Shown piece by piece: positions 39,943 through 48,591 of a stretch of DNA of 64,000 nucleotides. The stretch lies in contig NZ_JAUHJR010000001.1 of the NCBI RefSeq assembly GCF_030412915.1, positions 806,001 through 870,000 on the forward strand, written 5' to 3'. Both the position numbers and the translations under genes were made by a program. Position 1 is the stretch's first letter. Each line of letters begins with the position of its first letter. The notes beneath the pieces were generated by a model. It saw only the letters and a list, made by a program, of their open reading frames with translations, was not told the origin of the DNA and did not search any database. Source of the DNA: Nocardioides abyssi. Its GTDB lineage: Bacteria; Actinomycetota; Actinomycetes; Propionibacteriales; Nocardioidaceae.

Positions 39943-41466
39943 TCAGGCCTGGGCCCCCAGGTCGACCAGCCGCTCGACCCCGAGGTCCTCGAGGAACCGC
40001 TGGTCGTGGCTGGCCACCACCAAAGCCCCGCGGTAGGACGCGAGCGCCGAGACGAGCGCGTCGTACGACGCCAGGTCCAGGTTGTTGGTCGGCTCGTCGA
40101 GCAGCAGCAGCTGCGGGGCCGGGTCGGCCAGCAGCAGCGCGGCCAGCGTCGCGCGGAACCGCTCACCGCCCGAGAGCACACCGACCGGACGCTCCGCGGC
40201 CCGGCCGCGGAAGAGGAACCGGGCCAGCCGCGCCCGCACCTCGCCCGGCTCGTGACCCGGCGCCCGGGCGGCGACGTTGTCGGCCACGCTGAGGGCGTCG
40301 TCGAGCAGGTCGAGCCGCTGGGTGAGGAAGGCGACCGGCACCAGCGCCTCCTCGGCCAGCTGGCGCAGCAGCGTGGTCTTGCCCGACCCGTTGGGCCCGA
40401 CCACCGCGACCCGGTCCGGCCCGCTGACCGGCAGCACGCCGTCGAGCACGACCCGGCCGCGCGGCACCTCGGTCCCGGGCAGGTCGATCCGGATCTCCCG
40501 GTCCTCCCGCAGGCGGGACTCCGCCTCGTCGAGCCGCCCGCGGGCGGCGTCCAGCCGCTCCTCGTGCACCTTGCGGTAAGACGCCGCCGATCGCTCCGCA
40601 GCGTTGCGCTTCCTCCCCGCGAGGATCGGCGGCAGGCTGCCGGACAGCTGGACGGCCCGGCCCTGCCGCCGGCGCTGCGCCAGGACCCGCTCCGCCTCGA
40701 CCCGGTCCGCCTGCTGACGCCGCAGGTCGGACCGGGCCGCGGTGACGGCCCGCTCGGCGGCCTCCTGCTCCGCGGCGACCTTCGCGGCGTAGGACGACCA
40801 GCCTCCGCCGTACCACCGCACGGAGCCGTCGCGGAGCTCGCCGATCCGGTCGACGCGCTCGAGCAGCTCGCGGTCGTGGCTGACCACGAGCAGGGTCCGG
40901 TTCCAGCCGGAGACCAGGTCGTGGAGGTGGCCGCGGGCCTCGGCGTCGAGGTTGTTGGTGGGCTCGTCGAGCAGCAGCACGTCGGGACGGTCGAGCAGGA
41001 CGCGCGCGAGCCCCAGGCGGGTGACCTCGCCGCCGGAGAGCTCGCCGAGGCGGCGGTCGAGCACGTCGGCGGGCAGGCCGAGGCGGGCCAGCTCCGCCAC
41101 CGCTCGGTCCTCGGCGTCCCAGTCGTCGCCGACGACGTCGTAGTCGGCCTGGTCGAGCGACCCGGCCTCGACGGCGCGGAGGGCACGCCGCAGCGCCGTG
41201 AGGCCGAGGAGGTCGGCGACCGGTCGGGCGGGGTCGGCGGTGAGGTCCTGGCGCAGGTGGCCGACCTCGCCCGCCACCGTGACGTGACCGCGGGTGGGTC
41301 GCAGCTCGCCGGCGGCGAGCCGCAGCAGGGTCGACTTGCCGGAGCCGTTGAGGCCGACCAGGCCGGAGCGGCCGGGCGGGACGAGCAGGTCGAGCCCCCG
41401 CAGCGCGGGGGTGCCGTCGGGCCAGGTGAGCTCGACGGAGGAGAAGGTGACGACGGACGCGGGCAT
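39943..41466 (-). CDS. ABC-F family ATPase
   Basis: 507 residues from ATG 41466. Two ABC cassettes without membrane domain: Walker [10 protein letters not shown], signature LSGGEVTR, Walker [12 protein letters not shown]; second set [29 protein letters not shown]. The linker (about residues 220-330) is Arg/Glu-rich, as in ribosome-associated ABC-F proteins, some of which protect against antibiotics. Upstream 159 bases include a TAGGGT-type -10 on the minus strand near 41589-41594, implying a 5' leader of about 115 bases that could be regulatory. Confidence 0.92.
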   Translation of the reverse strand: MPASVVTFSSVELTWPDGTPALRGLDLLVPPGRSGLVGLNGSGKSTLLRLAAGELRPTRGHVTVAGEVGHLRQDLTADPARPVADLLGLTALRRALRAVEAGSLDQADYDVVGDDWDAEDRAVAELARLGLPADVLDRRLGELSGGEVTRLGLARVLLDRPDVLLLDEPTNNLDAEARGHLHDLVSGWNRTLLVVSHDRELLERVDRIGELRDGSVRWYGGGWSSYAAKVAAEQEAAERAVTAARSDLRRQQADRVEAERVLAQRRRQGRAVQLSGSLPPILAGRKRNAAERSAASYRKVHEERLDAARGRLDEAESRLREDREIRIDLPGTEVPRGRVVLDGVLPVSGPDRVAVVGPNGSGKTTLLRQLAEEALVPVAFLTQRLDLLDDALSVADNVAARAPGHEPGEVRARLARFLFRGRAAERPVGVLSGGERFRATLAALLLADPAPQLLLLDEPTNNLDLASYDALVSALASYRGALVVASHDQRFLEDLGVERLVDLGAQA

Positions 41467-41625
41467 GGTGCTCCCGGGGAGGCGAGGACGGTGCGTCGCA
41501 GCGGCCGGACGGCTCGGCAGCGGCGCGAGGATCCACCTCAGAGGAGCAACGGGGGTCCTGTCGTTCGGGGATGGGACGGGCCGAACCCTACGACCGCGTC
41601 GCCGGCCCCTCCACCGGTTTTCGGC

Positions 41626-43062
41626 TCAGGCCACCATCACCCGGCCGGTGCGCCGGCCCGCGGCACCGGCGGGGCGGTCGCGCACGGCCGCCCACGCCGC
41701 GGCCAGGCGGCGCACCGCCTCCTCCAGCTCCGGGGCGGGGCGCGTCCACGGGATGCGCACGAAGCGGTCGAGCCCGCCCGAGACGGCGAAGACCGGCCCC
41801 TCCGCGACGATCACGCCGCGCTGCTCGGCCTCGGCGGTGACGGCGGTGGCGAGCGGCCGCGGCAGCTCGCACCACACCGCGAGCCCGCCGCCGGGTAGCC
41901 GGAACCGCCACTCCGGCAGGTGCTCGGCGAGCGCCGCCGCGAGCGCGTCGCGCTGTTCGCGCAGCCGGGTGACGTGGTCGGGCAGCACCGGGCCGTCGGC
42001 CAGCAGGCGCGCCAGCACGAGCTGCTCGAGCACCGGTGCGCCGAGGTCCATCGCCACCCGGGCGTGGGTCAGGTCGGCCATCCGCTCGTGCGGCGCGCGG
42101 ATCCAGCCCAGCCGCAGGCCGCCCCAGAAGCTCTTGCTCGCGCTGCCGATCGTGATCGTCCCCGGCGCGTGCGCGGCGAACGGCCGCGGCATCGCCTGCC
42201 CGTCGAGCGCCAGCGCCTGGTGCGCCTCGTCGACCACCGCGACCGTGCCCGCCCGGCGCAGGTGGTCGGCGTACTCCTCGCGCTGGGCGTCGCTCATCAG
42301 GTGACCGGTGGGGTTCTGGAAGTCCGGCACGAGGTAGGCCATCCCCGGCCGGGTCTGGCGCAGCACGGCGCCGACCGCGTCGAGGTCCCAGCCATCGGGG
42401 TCGACCGGGGCCTCGACCAGCCGCGCGCCGGTGCGCCGCAGCGCCTGCGTCGCGTTGGGGTAGACCGGCGACTCCACCAGCACCCGCTGACCGCGACCCG
42501 TGAACGCCGCCGCCACGATGCCGGCCGCGCTCAGCGCCCCGGGCGTGACCATCACCTGCGCCGGGTCGGTCGGCAGGCCGCGCGCCTCGTAGGTCGCCGC
42601 GATCGCCGCCTGCAGCCGGGGCAGGCCGGCGGGGAAGTAGCCGTGGCCGCCGAGGTACGCCGGCAGGTCGGCCGCCGCGTCCGCGTACGCCGCCGCGAGC
42701 CCCGCCGGGGCCGTGGCCGCCGCGCAGTTCAGGTCGATCGCCGCGTCGTCGCCGGGCCGGGGGAGCAGCGCCCGGTCGTGGGACCTGGCGCGCCCGCCCG
42801 GGACCCGGGTGAAGGTGCCCGCGCCCTGGCGGGCCTCGGCGTACCCGCTCTCGCGCAACGCGGCGTACGCCCTGGTCACCGTGGTGCGAGACACCCCCAG
42901 CGCGTCGGTGAGCTCGCGCTCGCTCGGCAGCCGCGCGCCCAGCGGCACGCGGCCGTCCCCGATGAGCAGGGTGAGGGCGTCGGCCAGCCCGGCGTACGCC
43001 GGCGTCCGGCTGAACCCGGTGACGAGCGTGGCGACCCGGGCGGCGCTGACGGTCTGCTGCAT
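41626..43062 (-). CDS. MocR/PdxR-like GntR regulator with aminotransferase domain
   Basis: 478 residues from ATG 43062. Winged-helix GntR domain (about 20-90: RLPSERELTDALGVSRTTVTRAY, key part PSERELTxxLGVSR) joined to a fold-type I aminotransferase domain whose PLP lysine is in GSASKSFWGG. Divergent from the YczE gene, an arrangement repeated in many actinobacteria; MocR proteins usually sense PLP and activate the neighbour. Confidence 0.93.
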   Translation of the reverse strand: MQQTVSAARVATLVTGFSRTPAYAGLADALTLLIGDGRVPLGARLPSERELTDALGVSRTTVTRAYAALRESGYAEARQGAGTFTRVPGGRARSHDRALLPRPGDDAAIDLNCAAATAPAGLAAAYADAAADLPAYLGGHGYFPAGLPRLQAAIAATYEARGLPTDPAQVMVTPGALSAAGIVAAAFTGRGQRVLVESPVYPNATQALRRTGARLVEAPVDPDGWDLDAVGAVLRQTRPGMAYLVPDFQNPTGHLMSDAQREEYADHLRRAGTVAVVDEAHQALALDGQAMPRPFAAHAPGTITIGSASKSFWGGLRLGWIRAPHERMADLTHARVAMDLGAPVLEQLVLARLLADGPVLPDHVTRLREQRDALAAALAEHLPEWRFRLPGGGLAVWCELPRPLATAVTAEAEQRGVIVAEGPVFAVSGGLDRFVRIPWTRPAPELEEAVRRLAAAWAAVRDRPAGAAGRRTGRVMVA

Positions 43063-43078
43063 GCAGACCACTCTCGCA

Positions 43079-43107
43079 CGATTGGCTATTGGTGAGCAGT
43101 CCAATCG
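43079..43107. promoter_or_regulatory. Operator between the MocR gene and the YczE gene
   Basis: cgattgg (43079-43085) and ccaatcg (43101-43107) form an inverted repeat; a further attgg follows the left arm as a direct repeat (43088-43092). MocR regulators bind such repeated attgg-like boxes in the intergenic region. A CATGCT -10-like box at 43112-43117 ends 7 bases before the GTG of the YczE gene. Confidence 0.55.
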
Positions 43108-43124
43108 GCGCGCATGCTGGACCG

Positions 43125-43817
43125 GTGACCGACCTCGCCGCCCGCCCCGTGCTCGCCGACCTCGGACCGCTCGCCCAGCTCCGGGCCGGCCGGCTCCCGC
43201 GACGGCTCGTGCAGCTCTACGTCGGGCTGGTGCTCTACGGGGTCTCCCTGGGGATGATGGTCCGCTCCGACCTCGGCCTGGCGCCGTGGGACGTGCTGCA
43301 CTCCGGCCTGATCCGCTACCTGCCGATCACGCTGGGCCAGGCCGTCGTGCTGATGAGCTTCGTGGTGCTGCTGCTGTGGATCCCGCTCCGCGAGGTGCCC
43401 GGCCTCGGCACGGTCAGCAACGCGGTCGTCGTCGGCCTCTCCGCCGACGCCACCCTCTGGGCGCTCGACCGGCCCGACTCGCTCGTCCTGCGCGTGCTGC
43501 TCGTCGTCGGCGGCGTCGCGCTCTGCGGGTACGCCGGCGCCATGTACATCGGCTCCCAGCTCGGCCGCGGCCCCCGCGACGGCCTGATGACCGGCCTGGC
43601 CCGCCGCACCGGCCGCTCCATCCGCCTGGTCCGCACCGGCATCGAGGTCACCGTCGTCCTCGTCGGGCTCCTCCTCGGCGGCGTCCTGGGCCTCGGCACC
43701 GTCCTCTACGCCCTCGCCATCGGCCCGCTGACCCAGGCCTGGCTCCCCGGCTGGACCATCGCGCTCGACCCCTCTGCGCGCTCGTTGTCCACAGGCGGGC
43801 GGCCGTCGCGGGGGTAG
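43125..43817 (+). CDS. yczE: YczE/YyaS/YitT-family membrane protein
   Basis: 230 residues from GTG 43125. Five to six membrane helices with the family's YGVSLGMMVRSDLGLAPWDVLHSGL (key part SDLGLAPWDVL) and GRGPRDGLM motifs. Likely the target of the divergent MocR regulator; proposed by genomic context to move a vitamin B6 compound or related metabolite. The stop codon lies in the left arm of a 67-base hairpin. Confidence 0.88.
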   Translation: MTDLAARPVLADLGPLAQLRAGRLPRRLVQLYVGLVLYGVSLGMMVRSDLGLAPWDVLHSGLIRYLPITLGQAVVLMSFVVLLLWIPLREVPGLGTVSNAVVVGLSADATLWALDRPDSLVLRVLLVVGGVALCGYAGAMYIGSQLGRGPRDGLMTGLARRTGRSIRLVRTGIEVTVVLVGLLLGGVLGLGTVLYALAIGPLTQAWLPGWTIALDPSARSLSTGGRPSRG

Positions 43818-43877
43818 TCCGTGACGTTCGGCAGGTGAAAACGCCGGATCCGCCTGCGGGACGTCACGGACTACCCC
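43811..43877. repeat. Long inverted repeat overlapping the YczE-gene stop
   Basis: 17-bp perfect arms (ggggtagtccgtgacgt, 43811-43827; complement 43861-43877) with an inner partial dyad (gcaggtg/cgcctgc). The TAG stop is bases 43815-43817 in the left arm. No T-tract. It may terminate transcription, but it is far longer than a terminator needs to be. Confidence 0.75.
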
Positions 43878-43956
43878 GCCACCGCGCTCGCCCAGCTGGT
43901 CCCGGCTGGCCGACCCCGGCGGGCCCGAGCCCGGTCGCGGGGCGGGGAGGAGCCGG

Positions 43957-44526
43957 CTACCGCTTGGTGGCGATGAGGGTGGAGGCGTCGGAGGCGACCA
44001 TGACCTCGACGGCGGTGAAGCGGTCGTCGGTGAGCCACTGCTCGCGGAGGGTGTCGACCCGGCCGTCGGCGACCGGGGGCCACAGCTCGCAGGGGGTGAA
44101 GTCGTCGAGCACGACGATCCCGCCCTCCTCGACGAGGTCGGCCACGGCGTCGACGCCGACCTCGGTGGGCTCGCCGGAGTCGAGGAACAGCAGCGAGAAC
44201 GGCCCCTTGTCGAGCAGCGTCGACCAGTCGGCGGAGAGCACCTCGACCTGGGGGTCGTCGACGAAGATCTCGGCGGCGGCGCCGGCCAGGCGGGGGTCGA
44301 GCTCGGCGGTGACGATGTGGGTGTCGCTGCCGCGAACCCCGGAGCGCAGCCAGGCCGTGCCGACGCCGCAGCCGGTGCCGAACTCCGCCATCGTGCCGCC
44401 GCGGGTCGCGGCGAGGGTGGCGAGCAGCCGGCCGGTCTCGTTGCGGCAGAAGGACACGTAGCCCGAGCGGCGCGAGACCGCGAACGCACGGGAGACCACG
44501 TCGGGCAGGTCGGGCGGCGCGCTCAT
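43957..44526 (-). CDS. Class I SAM-dependent methyltransferase (O-methyltransferase-like)
   Basis: 189 residues from ATG 44526. Motif I MAEFGTGCGVGTAWL, acidic loop VTAELDPRLA, and LLFLDSGEP with VVLDDFTP resemble the O-methyltransferase MdmC/Rv0187-type group. Monocistronic. Acceptor unknown. Confidence 0.88.
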   Translation of the reverse strand: MSAPPDLPDVVSRAFAVSRRSGYVSFCRNETGRLLATLAATRGGTMAEFGTGCGVGTAWLRSGVRGSDTHIVTAELDPRLAGAAAEIFVDDPQVEVLSADWSTLLDKGPFSLLFLDSGEPTEVGVDAVADLVEEGGIVVLDDFTPCELWPPVADGRVDTLREQWLTDDRFTAVEVMVASDASTLIATKR

Positions 44527-44611
44527 GCCGGGGAGTCTCCCATCCCGGGACGGTCGTCTCGGATCGCGGACGGTTCGGTGATACCTGTGGCGCGGTCGCG
44601 GAGGGCGGGTC

Positions 44612-44617
44612 TAGCCT
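44612..44617 (+). promoter_or_regulatory. -10 box TAGCCT of the leuB-region leader
   Basis: TAGCCT ends 9 bases before ATG 44627, so transcription should start at most a few bases before the leader peptide. Confidence 0.45.
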
Positions 44618-44626
44618 CGGCCCATC

Positions 44627-44677
44627 ATGCGGAGCGTCTTCGTACTCATCGAGCGCCGCGGCGAGGCCCAGCAGTAA
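44627..44677 (+). CDS. Leader peptide MRSVFVLIERRGEAQQ upstream of leuB
   Basis: 16 codons ending in TAA. The Val-Phe-Val-Leu-Ile stretch puts four branched-chain codons (gtc, gta, ctc, atc) within five positions. Downstream are a hairpin (44688-44735), an exact 14-base palindrome (44739-44752), a 41-residue gene and leuB. By analogy with the ilvBNC and cimA leaders this is a candidate attenuation peptide, but no T-tract terminator follows, so the mechanism may differ. Confidence 0.5.
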   Translation: MRSVFVLIERRGEAQQ

Positions 44678-44687
44678 CCACTGCACC

Positions 44688-44735
44688 GTGAGGCCCCTCT
44701 CGCCGCGGTGGTCGGCGTTTGCTCCCGGGCCTCAC
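44688..44735 (+). promoter_or_regulatory. Hairpin after the leuB-region leader peptide
   Basis: gtgaggccc (44688-44696) pairs with gggcctcac (44727-44735); an inner cgccg/cggcg stem is possible. Immediately after it, ctctcgatcgagag (44739-44752) is a perfect palindrome. 44753-44945 holds nothing further that I recognise. Confidence 0.5.
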
Positions 44736-44965
44736 CCCCTCTCGATCGAGAGCTGCACGACCCGAAGACGCCACCGCGGCGGATCAGCCCCAGCACGTGC
44801 GCGATCCGCATCCCTGTCGGTCTCCTCGGCCCACGCGACCCGTGGGCCGGCCGCTCCTCCGTGGCGGCGTCTCCCGGGACAGCACCACACCCACCCCGAG
44901 ACGGCCAGCCGCGGGACGACCCGTCCGCAGCGGCCGTCACCGAGACGACACGAGGAGAACCAGCG

Positions 44966-45091
44966 ATGTACGACATGTATCCCGAGTGGGGCCCCGCGAG
45001 CCACGACCCGGAGAACCCCCGCAGCCACGAGGCGGTCCAGCGCTCTCTCGACCTGCGGGACAACGGCGGCCAGCGCCCCGACGACAACTAA
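44966..45091 (+). CDS. 41-residue hypothetical protein upstream of leuB
   Basis: ATG 44966 has a good ribosome site (gaggag at 44951-44956 region) and the frame ends in TAA 12 bases before the leuB ATG. The sequence begins [10 protein letters not shown] and ends [10 protein letters not shown], acidic and hydrophilic, with no signal or membrane segment. Its tidy Shine-Dalgarno and position suggest a real small gene between the leader and leuB; no function known to me. Confidence 0.6.
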   Translation: MYDMYPEWGPASHDPENPRSHEAVQRSLDLRDNGGQRPDDN

Positions 45092-45094
45092 CGT
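45089..45094 (+). promoter_or_regulatory. -10-like TAACGT before leuB
   Basis: TAACGT overlaps the TAA stop of the 41-residue gene and ends 8 bases before ATG 45103, which lacks a Shine-Dalgarno. A second, leaderless leuB transcript is possible. Confidence 0.4.
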
Positions 45095-45102
45095 CCGGCC
45101 CC

Positions 45103-46194
45103 ATGACCACCCACACCACCAGCCCCACCAGCGGCACGGTCCGGCTCGCCGTCATCCCCGGCGACGGCATCGGCCCGGAGGTGACCGCCGAGGCCCTCAA
45201 GGTCCTCGAGGTCGCCTCGCCCGACGGCGTGAAGTTCGAGCAGACCCGCTACGACCTCGGCGCCGAGCGCTACCTCGCGACCGGTGAGGTGCTCCCGGAC
45301 TCGGTGCTGGCGGAGGTCCGCGACCACGACGCGATCCTGCTCGGCGCGGTGGGTGGCAAGCCGAACGACCCGAACCTGCCCCCGGGCATCCTCGAGCGCG
45401 GCCTGCTCCTGCGCCTGCGCTTCGAGCTCGACCACTACGTCAACCTGCGCCCCTCGCGGATCTTCCCGGGCAGCGTCTCGCCGCTCTCGGACGCCGTGAC
45501 CGGCCGCGGCGAGGTGGACTTCGTGGTCGTGCGCGAGGGCACCGAGGGCCCCTACACCGGCAACGGTGGCGCGCTGCGCGTCGGCACCCCGCACGAGGTG
45601 GCCACCGAGGTGTCGGTCAACACGGCGTACGGCGTGGAGCGGGTCGTGCGTGACGCGTTCGCGCGCGCCGAGCGCCGTCCGCGCAAGAAGCTCACCCTGG
45701 TCCACAAGACCAACGTGCTCGTCAACGCCGGCTCGGTGTGGTGGCGGCTGTTCGAGCAGGTGGCCGCCGAGCACCCGGACGTCACCACCGACTACATGCA
45801 CATCGACGCGGCGATGATCCACCTGACCACCGACCCGCAGCGCTTCGACGTCGTCGTCACCGACAACCTCTTCGGCGACATCATCACCGACCTGGCCGCC
45901 GCCATCACCGGCGGCATCGGGCTCGCGGCCTCCGGCAACGTCAACCCCGACCGGACCGCGCCCAGCATGTTCGAGCCGGTCCACGGCTCGGCCCCCGACA
46001 TCGCGGGCCAGCAGAAGGCCGACCCGACCGCCGCGATCCTGTCCGCGTCGCTGCTCCTGGACCACCTCGGCCACGCGGACGCAGCGAAGGTCATCGAGGA
46101 CGCCGTCGTGGCCGACCTCGCCGAGCGTGACCCCGCCACGCCGCGCACGACCTCGCAGGTCGGCGACGCGGTCGCCGCGCGAGTAGCCGGCTGA
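45103..46194 (+). CDS. leuB: 3-isopropylmalate dehydrogenase
   Basis: 363 residues from ATG 45103. Oxidatively decarboxylates 3-isopropylmalate with NAD+ in leucine synthesis. Family marks: [22 protein letters not shown] (key part GDGIGPE), the substrate loop of Arg residues in [19 protein letters not shown], metal-binding [13 protein letters not shown] and NAD site [15 protein letters not shown]. The actinobacterial short type. A large imperfect palindrome separates it from ilvE. Confidence 0.96.
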   Translation: MTTHTTSPTSGTVRLAVIPGDGIGPEVTAEALKVLEVASPDGVKFEQTRYDLGAERYLATGEVLPDSVLAEVRDHDAILLGAVGGKPNDPNLPPGILERGLLLRLRFELDHYVNLRPSRIFPGSVSPLSDAVTGRGEVDFVVVREGTEGPYTGNGGALRVGTPHEVATEVSVNTAYGVERVVRDAFARAERRPRKKLTLVHKTNVLVNAGSVWWRLFEQVAAEHPDVTTDYMHIDAAMIHLTTDPQRFDVVVTDNLFGDIITDLAAAITGGIGLAASGNVNPDRTAPSMFEPVHGSAPDIAGQQKADPTAAILSASLLLDHLGHADAAKVIEDAVVADLAERDPATPRTTSQVGDAVAARVAG

Positions 46195-46200
46195 CCGCCG

Positions 46201-46290
46201 GTCCTCGGGCGCACAGCTCGAGCCGGCGGCGTCCCGCGACCCCACCCGGTCCACCCGACCCGGCCCCGCCGGCCCGAGCTCCCCGAGGAC
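46201..46290. repeat. 90-base imperfect palindrome between leuB and ilvE
   Basis: Three nested arm pairs line up: gtcctcggg (46201-46209) with cccgaggac (46282-46290); agctcg (46215-46220) with cgagct (46275-46280); ccggcgg (46223-46229) with ccgccgg (46266-46272). It begins 7 bases after the leuB stop and ends at the ilvE -10 box, so it may both end leuB transcripts and insulate ilvE. Confidence 0.65.
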
Positions 46291-46296
46291 TACCGT
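46291..46296 (+). promoter_or_regulatory. -10 box TACCGT of ilvE (leaderless)
   Basis: TACCGT ends 7 bases before ATG 46304; the alternative GTG at 46295 lies inside the box itself, which favours the ATG as the start. Confidence 0.6.
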
Positions 46297-46303
46297 GACC
46301 CCC

Positions 46304-47389
46304 ATGCAGATCCGCACGACGCGCAACGAGCACCCCGTCGCCGAGGACCGTCTCGCCGAGATCCTCGCCGACCCCGGCTTCGGCAAGCACTTCACCGACC
46401 ACATGTTCACCGTGGAGTGGACCCCCGACGCCGGCTGGCACGACGCGCGGATCGAGCCCTACGGCCCGATCAGCCTCGACCCCGCCACGGCGGTCCTGCA
46501 CTACGCGCAGGAGACCTTCGAGGGCATGAAGGCCTACCGCCACGCCGACGGCTCGGTCTGGTCCTTCCGGCCGGAGGAGAACGCCAAGCGCATGGTGCGC
46601 TCCAGCCACCGCCTGGCGCTGCCCGTGCTCGAGGTCGAGGACTTCATCGCCGCGGTCGACGAGCTGGTCCGCGTCGACGAGCGCTGGGTCCCGACGACGA
46701 CCGAGCCGGGCACGGGGGAGAAGAGCCTCTACGTGCGGCCGTTCATGTTCGCCTCGGAGAAGTTCCTCGGCGTCCGCCCCTCCCAGCACGTGACGTTCAT
46801 GGTCATCGCCAGCCCCGCGGGCTCCTACTTCAAGGGCGGCGTCAAGCCGGTCACCCTGTGGCTGACCGAGGAGTACACCCGCGCCGGCCGCGGCGGCATG
46901 GGCGCGGCCAAGACCGGCGGCAACTACGCCAGCTCGCTCGTCGCGCAGCAGCAGGCGATCGCCCAGGGCTGCGACCAGGTCGTCTTCCTCGACAGCCAGG
47001 AGGGTAGGTACGTCGAGGAGCTGGGCGGCATGAACATGTACTTCGTCTACGACGACGGCCGCATCGTCACCCCCGCCACCGGCACGATCCTCGAGGGCAT
47101 CACCCGGGCCAGCATCATCGAGCTGGCCGGCAAGCTCGGCCACCAGGTCGAGGAGCGTCGCTTCTCGATCGACGAGTGGCGCGAGGGCGTCACGAGCGGG
47201 GCCATCCGCGAGATCTTCGCCTGCGGCACCGCCGCGGTCGTGACGCCGGTCGGCGGCCTGAGGTGGGACGGCGGGGAGGTCCCGGCGCCGCCGGAGACCG
47301 AGCTGACGATGAAGGTCCGCCAGGCGCTGGTCGACGTGCAGTTCGGCCGCGCCGAGGACACCTTCGGGTGGCTGCACCGCATCGTCTGA
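46304..47389 (+). CDS. ilvE: Branched-chain amino acid aminotransferase
   Basis: 361 residues from ATG 46304. Last step of Val/Leu/Ile synthesis. Fold-type IV PLP enzyme: HYAQETFEGMKAYRH near the N-terminus, the Schiff-base Lys in MGAAKTGGNYASS, and ELGGMNMYFVYDD. Normal length. Follows leuB but separated by the palindrome and its own promoter. Confidence 0.96.
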   Translation: MQIRTTRNEHPVAEDRLAEILADPGFGKHFTDHMFTVEWTPDAGWHDARIEPYGPISLDPATAVLHYAQETFEGMKAYRHADGSVWSFRPEENAKRMVRSSHRLALPVLEVEDFIAAVDELVRVDERWVPTTTEPGTGEKSLYVRPFMFASEKFLGVRPSQHVTFMVIASPAGSYFKGGVKPVTLWLTEEYTRAGRGGMGAAKTGGNYASSLVAQQQAIAQGCDQVVFLDSQEGRYVEELGGMNMYFVYDDGRIVTPATGTILEGITRASIIELAGKLGHQVEERRFSIDEWREGVTSGAIREIFACGTAAVVTPVGGLRWDGGEVPAPPETELTMKVRQALVDVQFGRAEDTFGWLHRIV

Positions 47390-47414
47390 CCGACGGCTGT
47401 CGCGCCGTGGCAGC

Positions 47415-47433
47415 GGAGGTTACCCTTACCTAA
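47415..47433. promoter_or_regulatory. IdeR/DtxR-type iron box upstream of the siderophore importer
   Basis: The 19-mer ggaggttacccttacctaa agrees with the DtxR/IdeR consensus at 15 of 19 positions, including the outer aggtta/ttacct halves. It lies 46-64 bases upstream of the first permease gene, so iron-loaded IdeR should repress it. Confidence 0.75.
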
Positions 47434-47478
47434 GTACGTCGCGCGCCGGGCGCGACCGACCGGGTGAGGGGGCCGCGC

Positions 47479-48591
47479 GTGAGCGTCGTGCTCGAGCCCG
47501 CCACGCCTCCGTCCGGCCCGAACCGCACCGACCCGTCCGGGTCCGGCCGTCCTCCTGGGCCGAGCTCGGGTGGGGGCTCGGCCAGCGGCTCGGGCAGGAT
47601 CTCGGGCCCGGTCGCCGTGGCGTTCCTGGTCGTCGGCCTGCTGCTCGTCTCGCTGGCCAGCCTCGTGTGGGGGGCCCGCGACGTCGCGCCGTCGGCGGTC
47701 TGGGACGCGTTGGTCGCACCGGTCGCCGGCGACAACGACCACCTCGTCGTGCGCGACCTGCGGGTCCCGCGGACGCTTATCGGCCTGGTCGGCGGTGCGG
47801 CCCTCGGCGCCGCCGGGGCGCTCATGCAGGGCGTGACCCGCAACCCGATCGCCGACCCCGGCCTGCTCGGCATCAACGCCGGCGCCTCGCTCGCGGTCAT
47901 CGTGGCGATCGCCGGCTTCGGCATCGGCTCCACCTCCGGCTACCTCTGGTTCGCCTTCGCGGGGGCGGCGGTCGCCGCCGTCGTCGTGTACGGCGCCGCC
48001 TCGCTCGGGTGGGAGGGCGTCACGCCGGTGAAGCTCGCCCTCGTCGGTGCGGCCTTCACCGCCACGTGCACCTCGGTCATCACGGTCGTGCTGCTCACCG
48101 ACACCCGGACGCTGGGGGAGTACCGCTTCTGGCAGGTCGGCTCGCTGGCCAACCGGCCGCTCGACGTGCTCGGCCCGGTGCTGCCGTTCGTCGTGGTCGG
48201 CCTGGTCCTGGCCCTCGCCGCGGGCCGGGTGCTCAACGCGCTCGCGCTCGGCGACGACGTCGCCCGCGGGCTGGGCCAGGACGTCGTGCGCGGCCGGCTC
48301 CTCATCGTGACCGCGGTCGTGCTGCTGTGCGGCTCCGCGGTCTCGCTGGTCGGCCCGATCGCCTTCGTCGGCCTGGTCGTGCCCCACGTCGCGCGGGCGG
48401 TCGTCGGCCCGGACTATCGCTGGATCGTGCTGCTCTCCACGCTGCTCGGCCCGGTGCTGCTCCTGGCCGCCGACGTCGCCGGCCGCCTGGTCGTGCGGCC
48501 CTCCGAGCTCGAGGCCGGCCTGGTCGTCGCGGTGATCGGCGCGCCGGTCCTCATCGCCCTGGTCCGCCGCTCGCGGGCGGTGGCGGCATGA
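47479..48591 (+). CDS. Iron-siderophore ABC importer permease (FecCD family) 1
   Basis: 370 residues from GTG 47479, preferred over GTG 47464 because gaggggg (47466-47472) is a usable ribosome site. BtuC/FecD fold with about nine to ten helices; family marks VPRTLIGLVGGAALGAAGALMQGVTRNPIADPGLLGINAGAS (key parts LVGGAALGAAGALMQ and NPIADPGLLG) and the coupling loop RGLGQDVVRGR. An extra Pro/Gly-rich N-terminus of about 35 residues. ATGA overlap with permease 2. Confidence 0.92.
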   Translation: MSVVLEPATPPSGPNRTDPSGSGRPPGPSSGGGSASGSGRISGPVAVAFLVVGLLLVSLASLVWGARDVAPSAVWDALVAPVAGDNDHLVVRDLRVPRTLIGLVGGAALGAAGALMQGVTRNPIADPGLLGINAGASLAVIVAIAGFGIGSTSGYLWFAFAGAAVAAVVVYGAASLGWEGVTPVKLALVGAAFTATCTSVITVVLLTDTRTLGEYRFWQVGSLANRPLDVLGPVLPFVVVGLVLALAAGRVLNALALGDDVARGLGQDVVRGRLLIVTAVVLLCGSAVSLVGPIAFVGLVVPHVARAVVGPDYRWIVLLSTLLGPVLLLAADVAGRLVVRPSELEAGLVVAVIGAPVLIALVRRSRAVAA

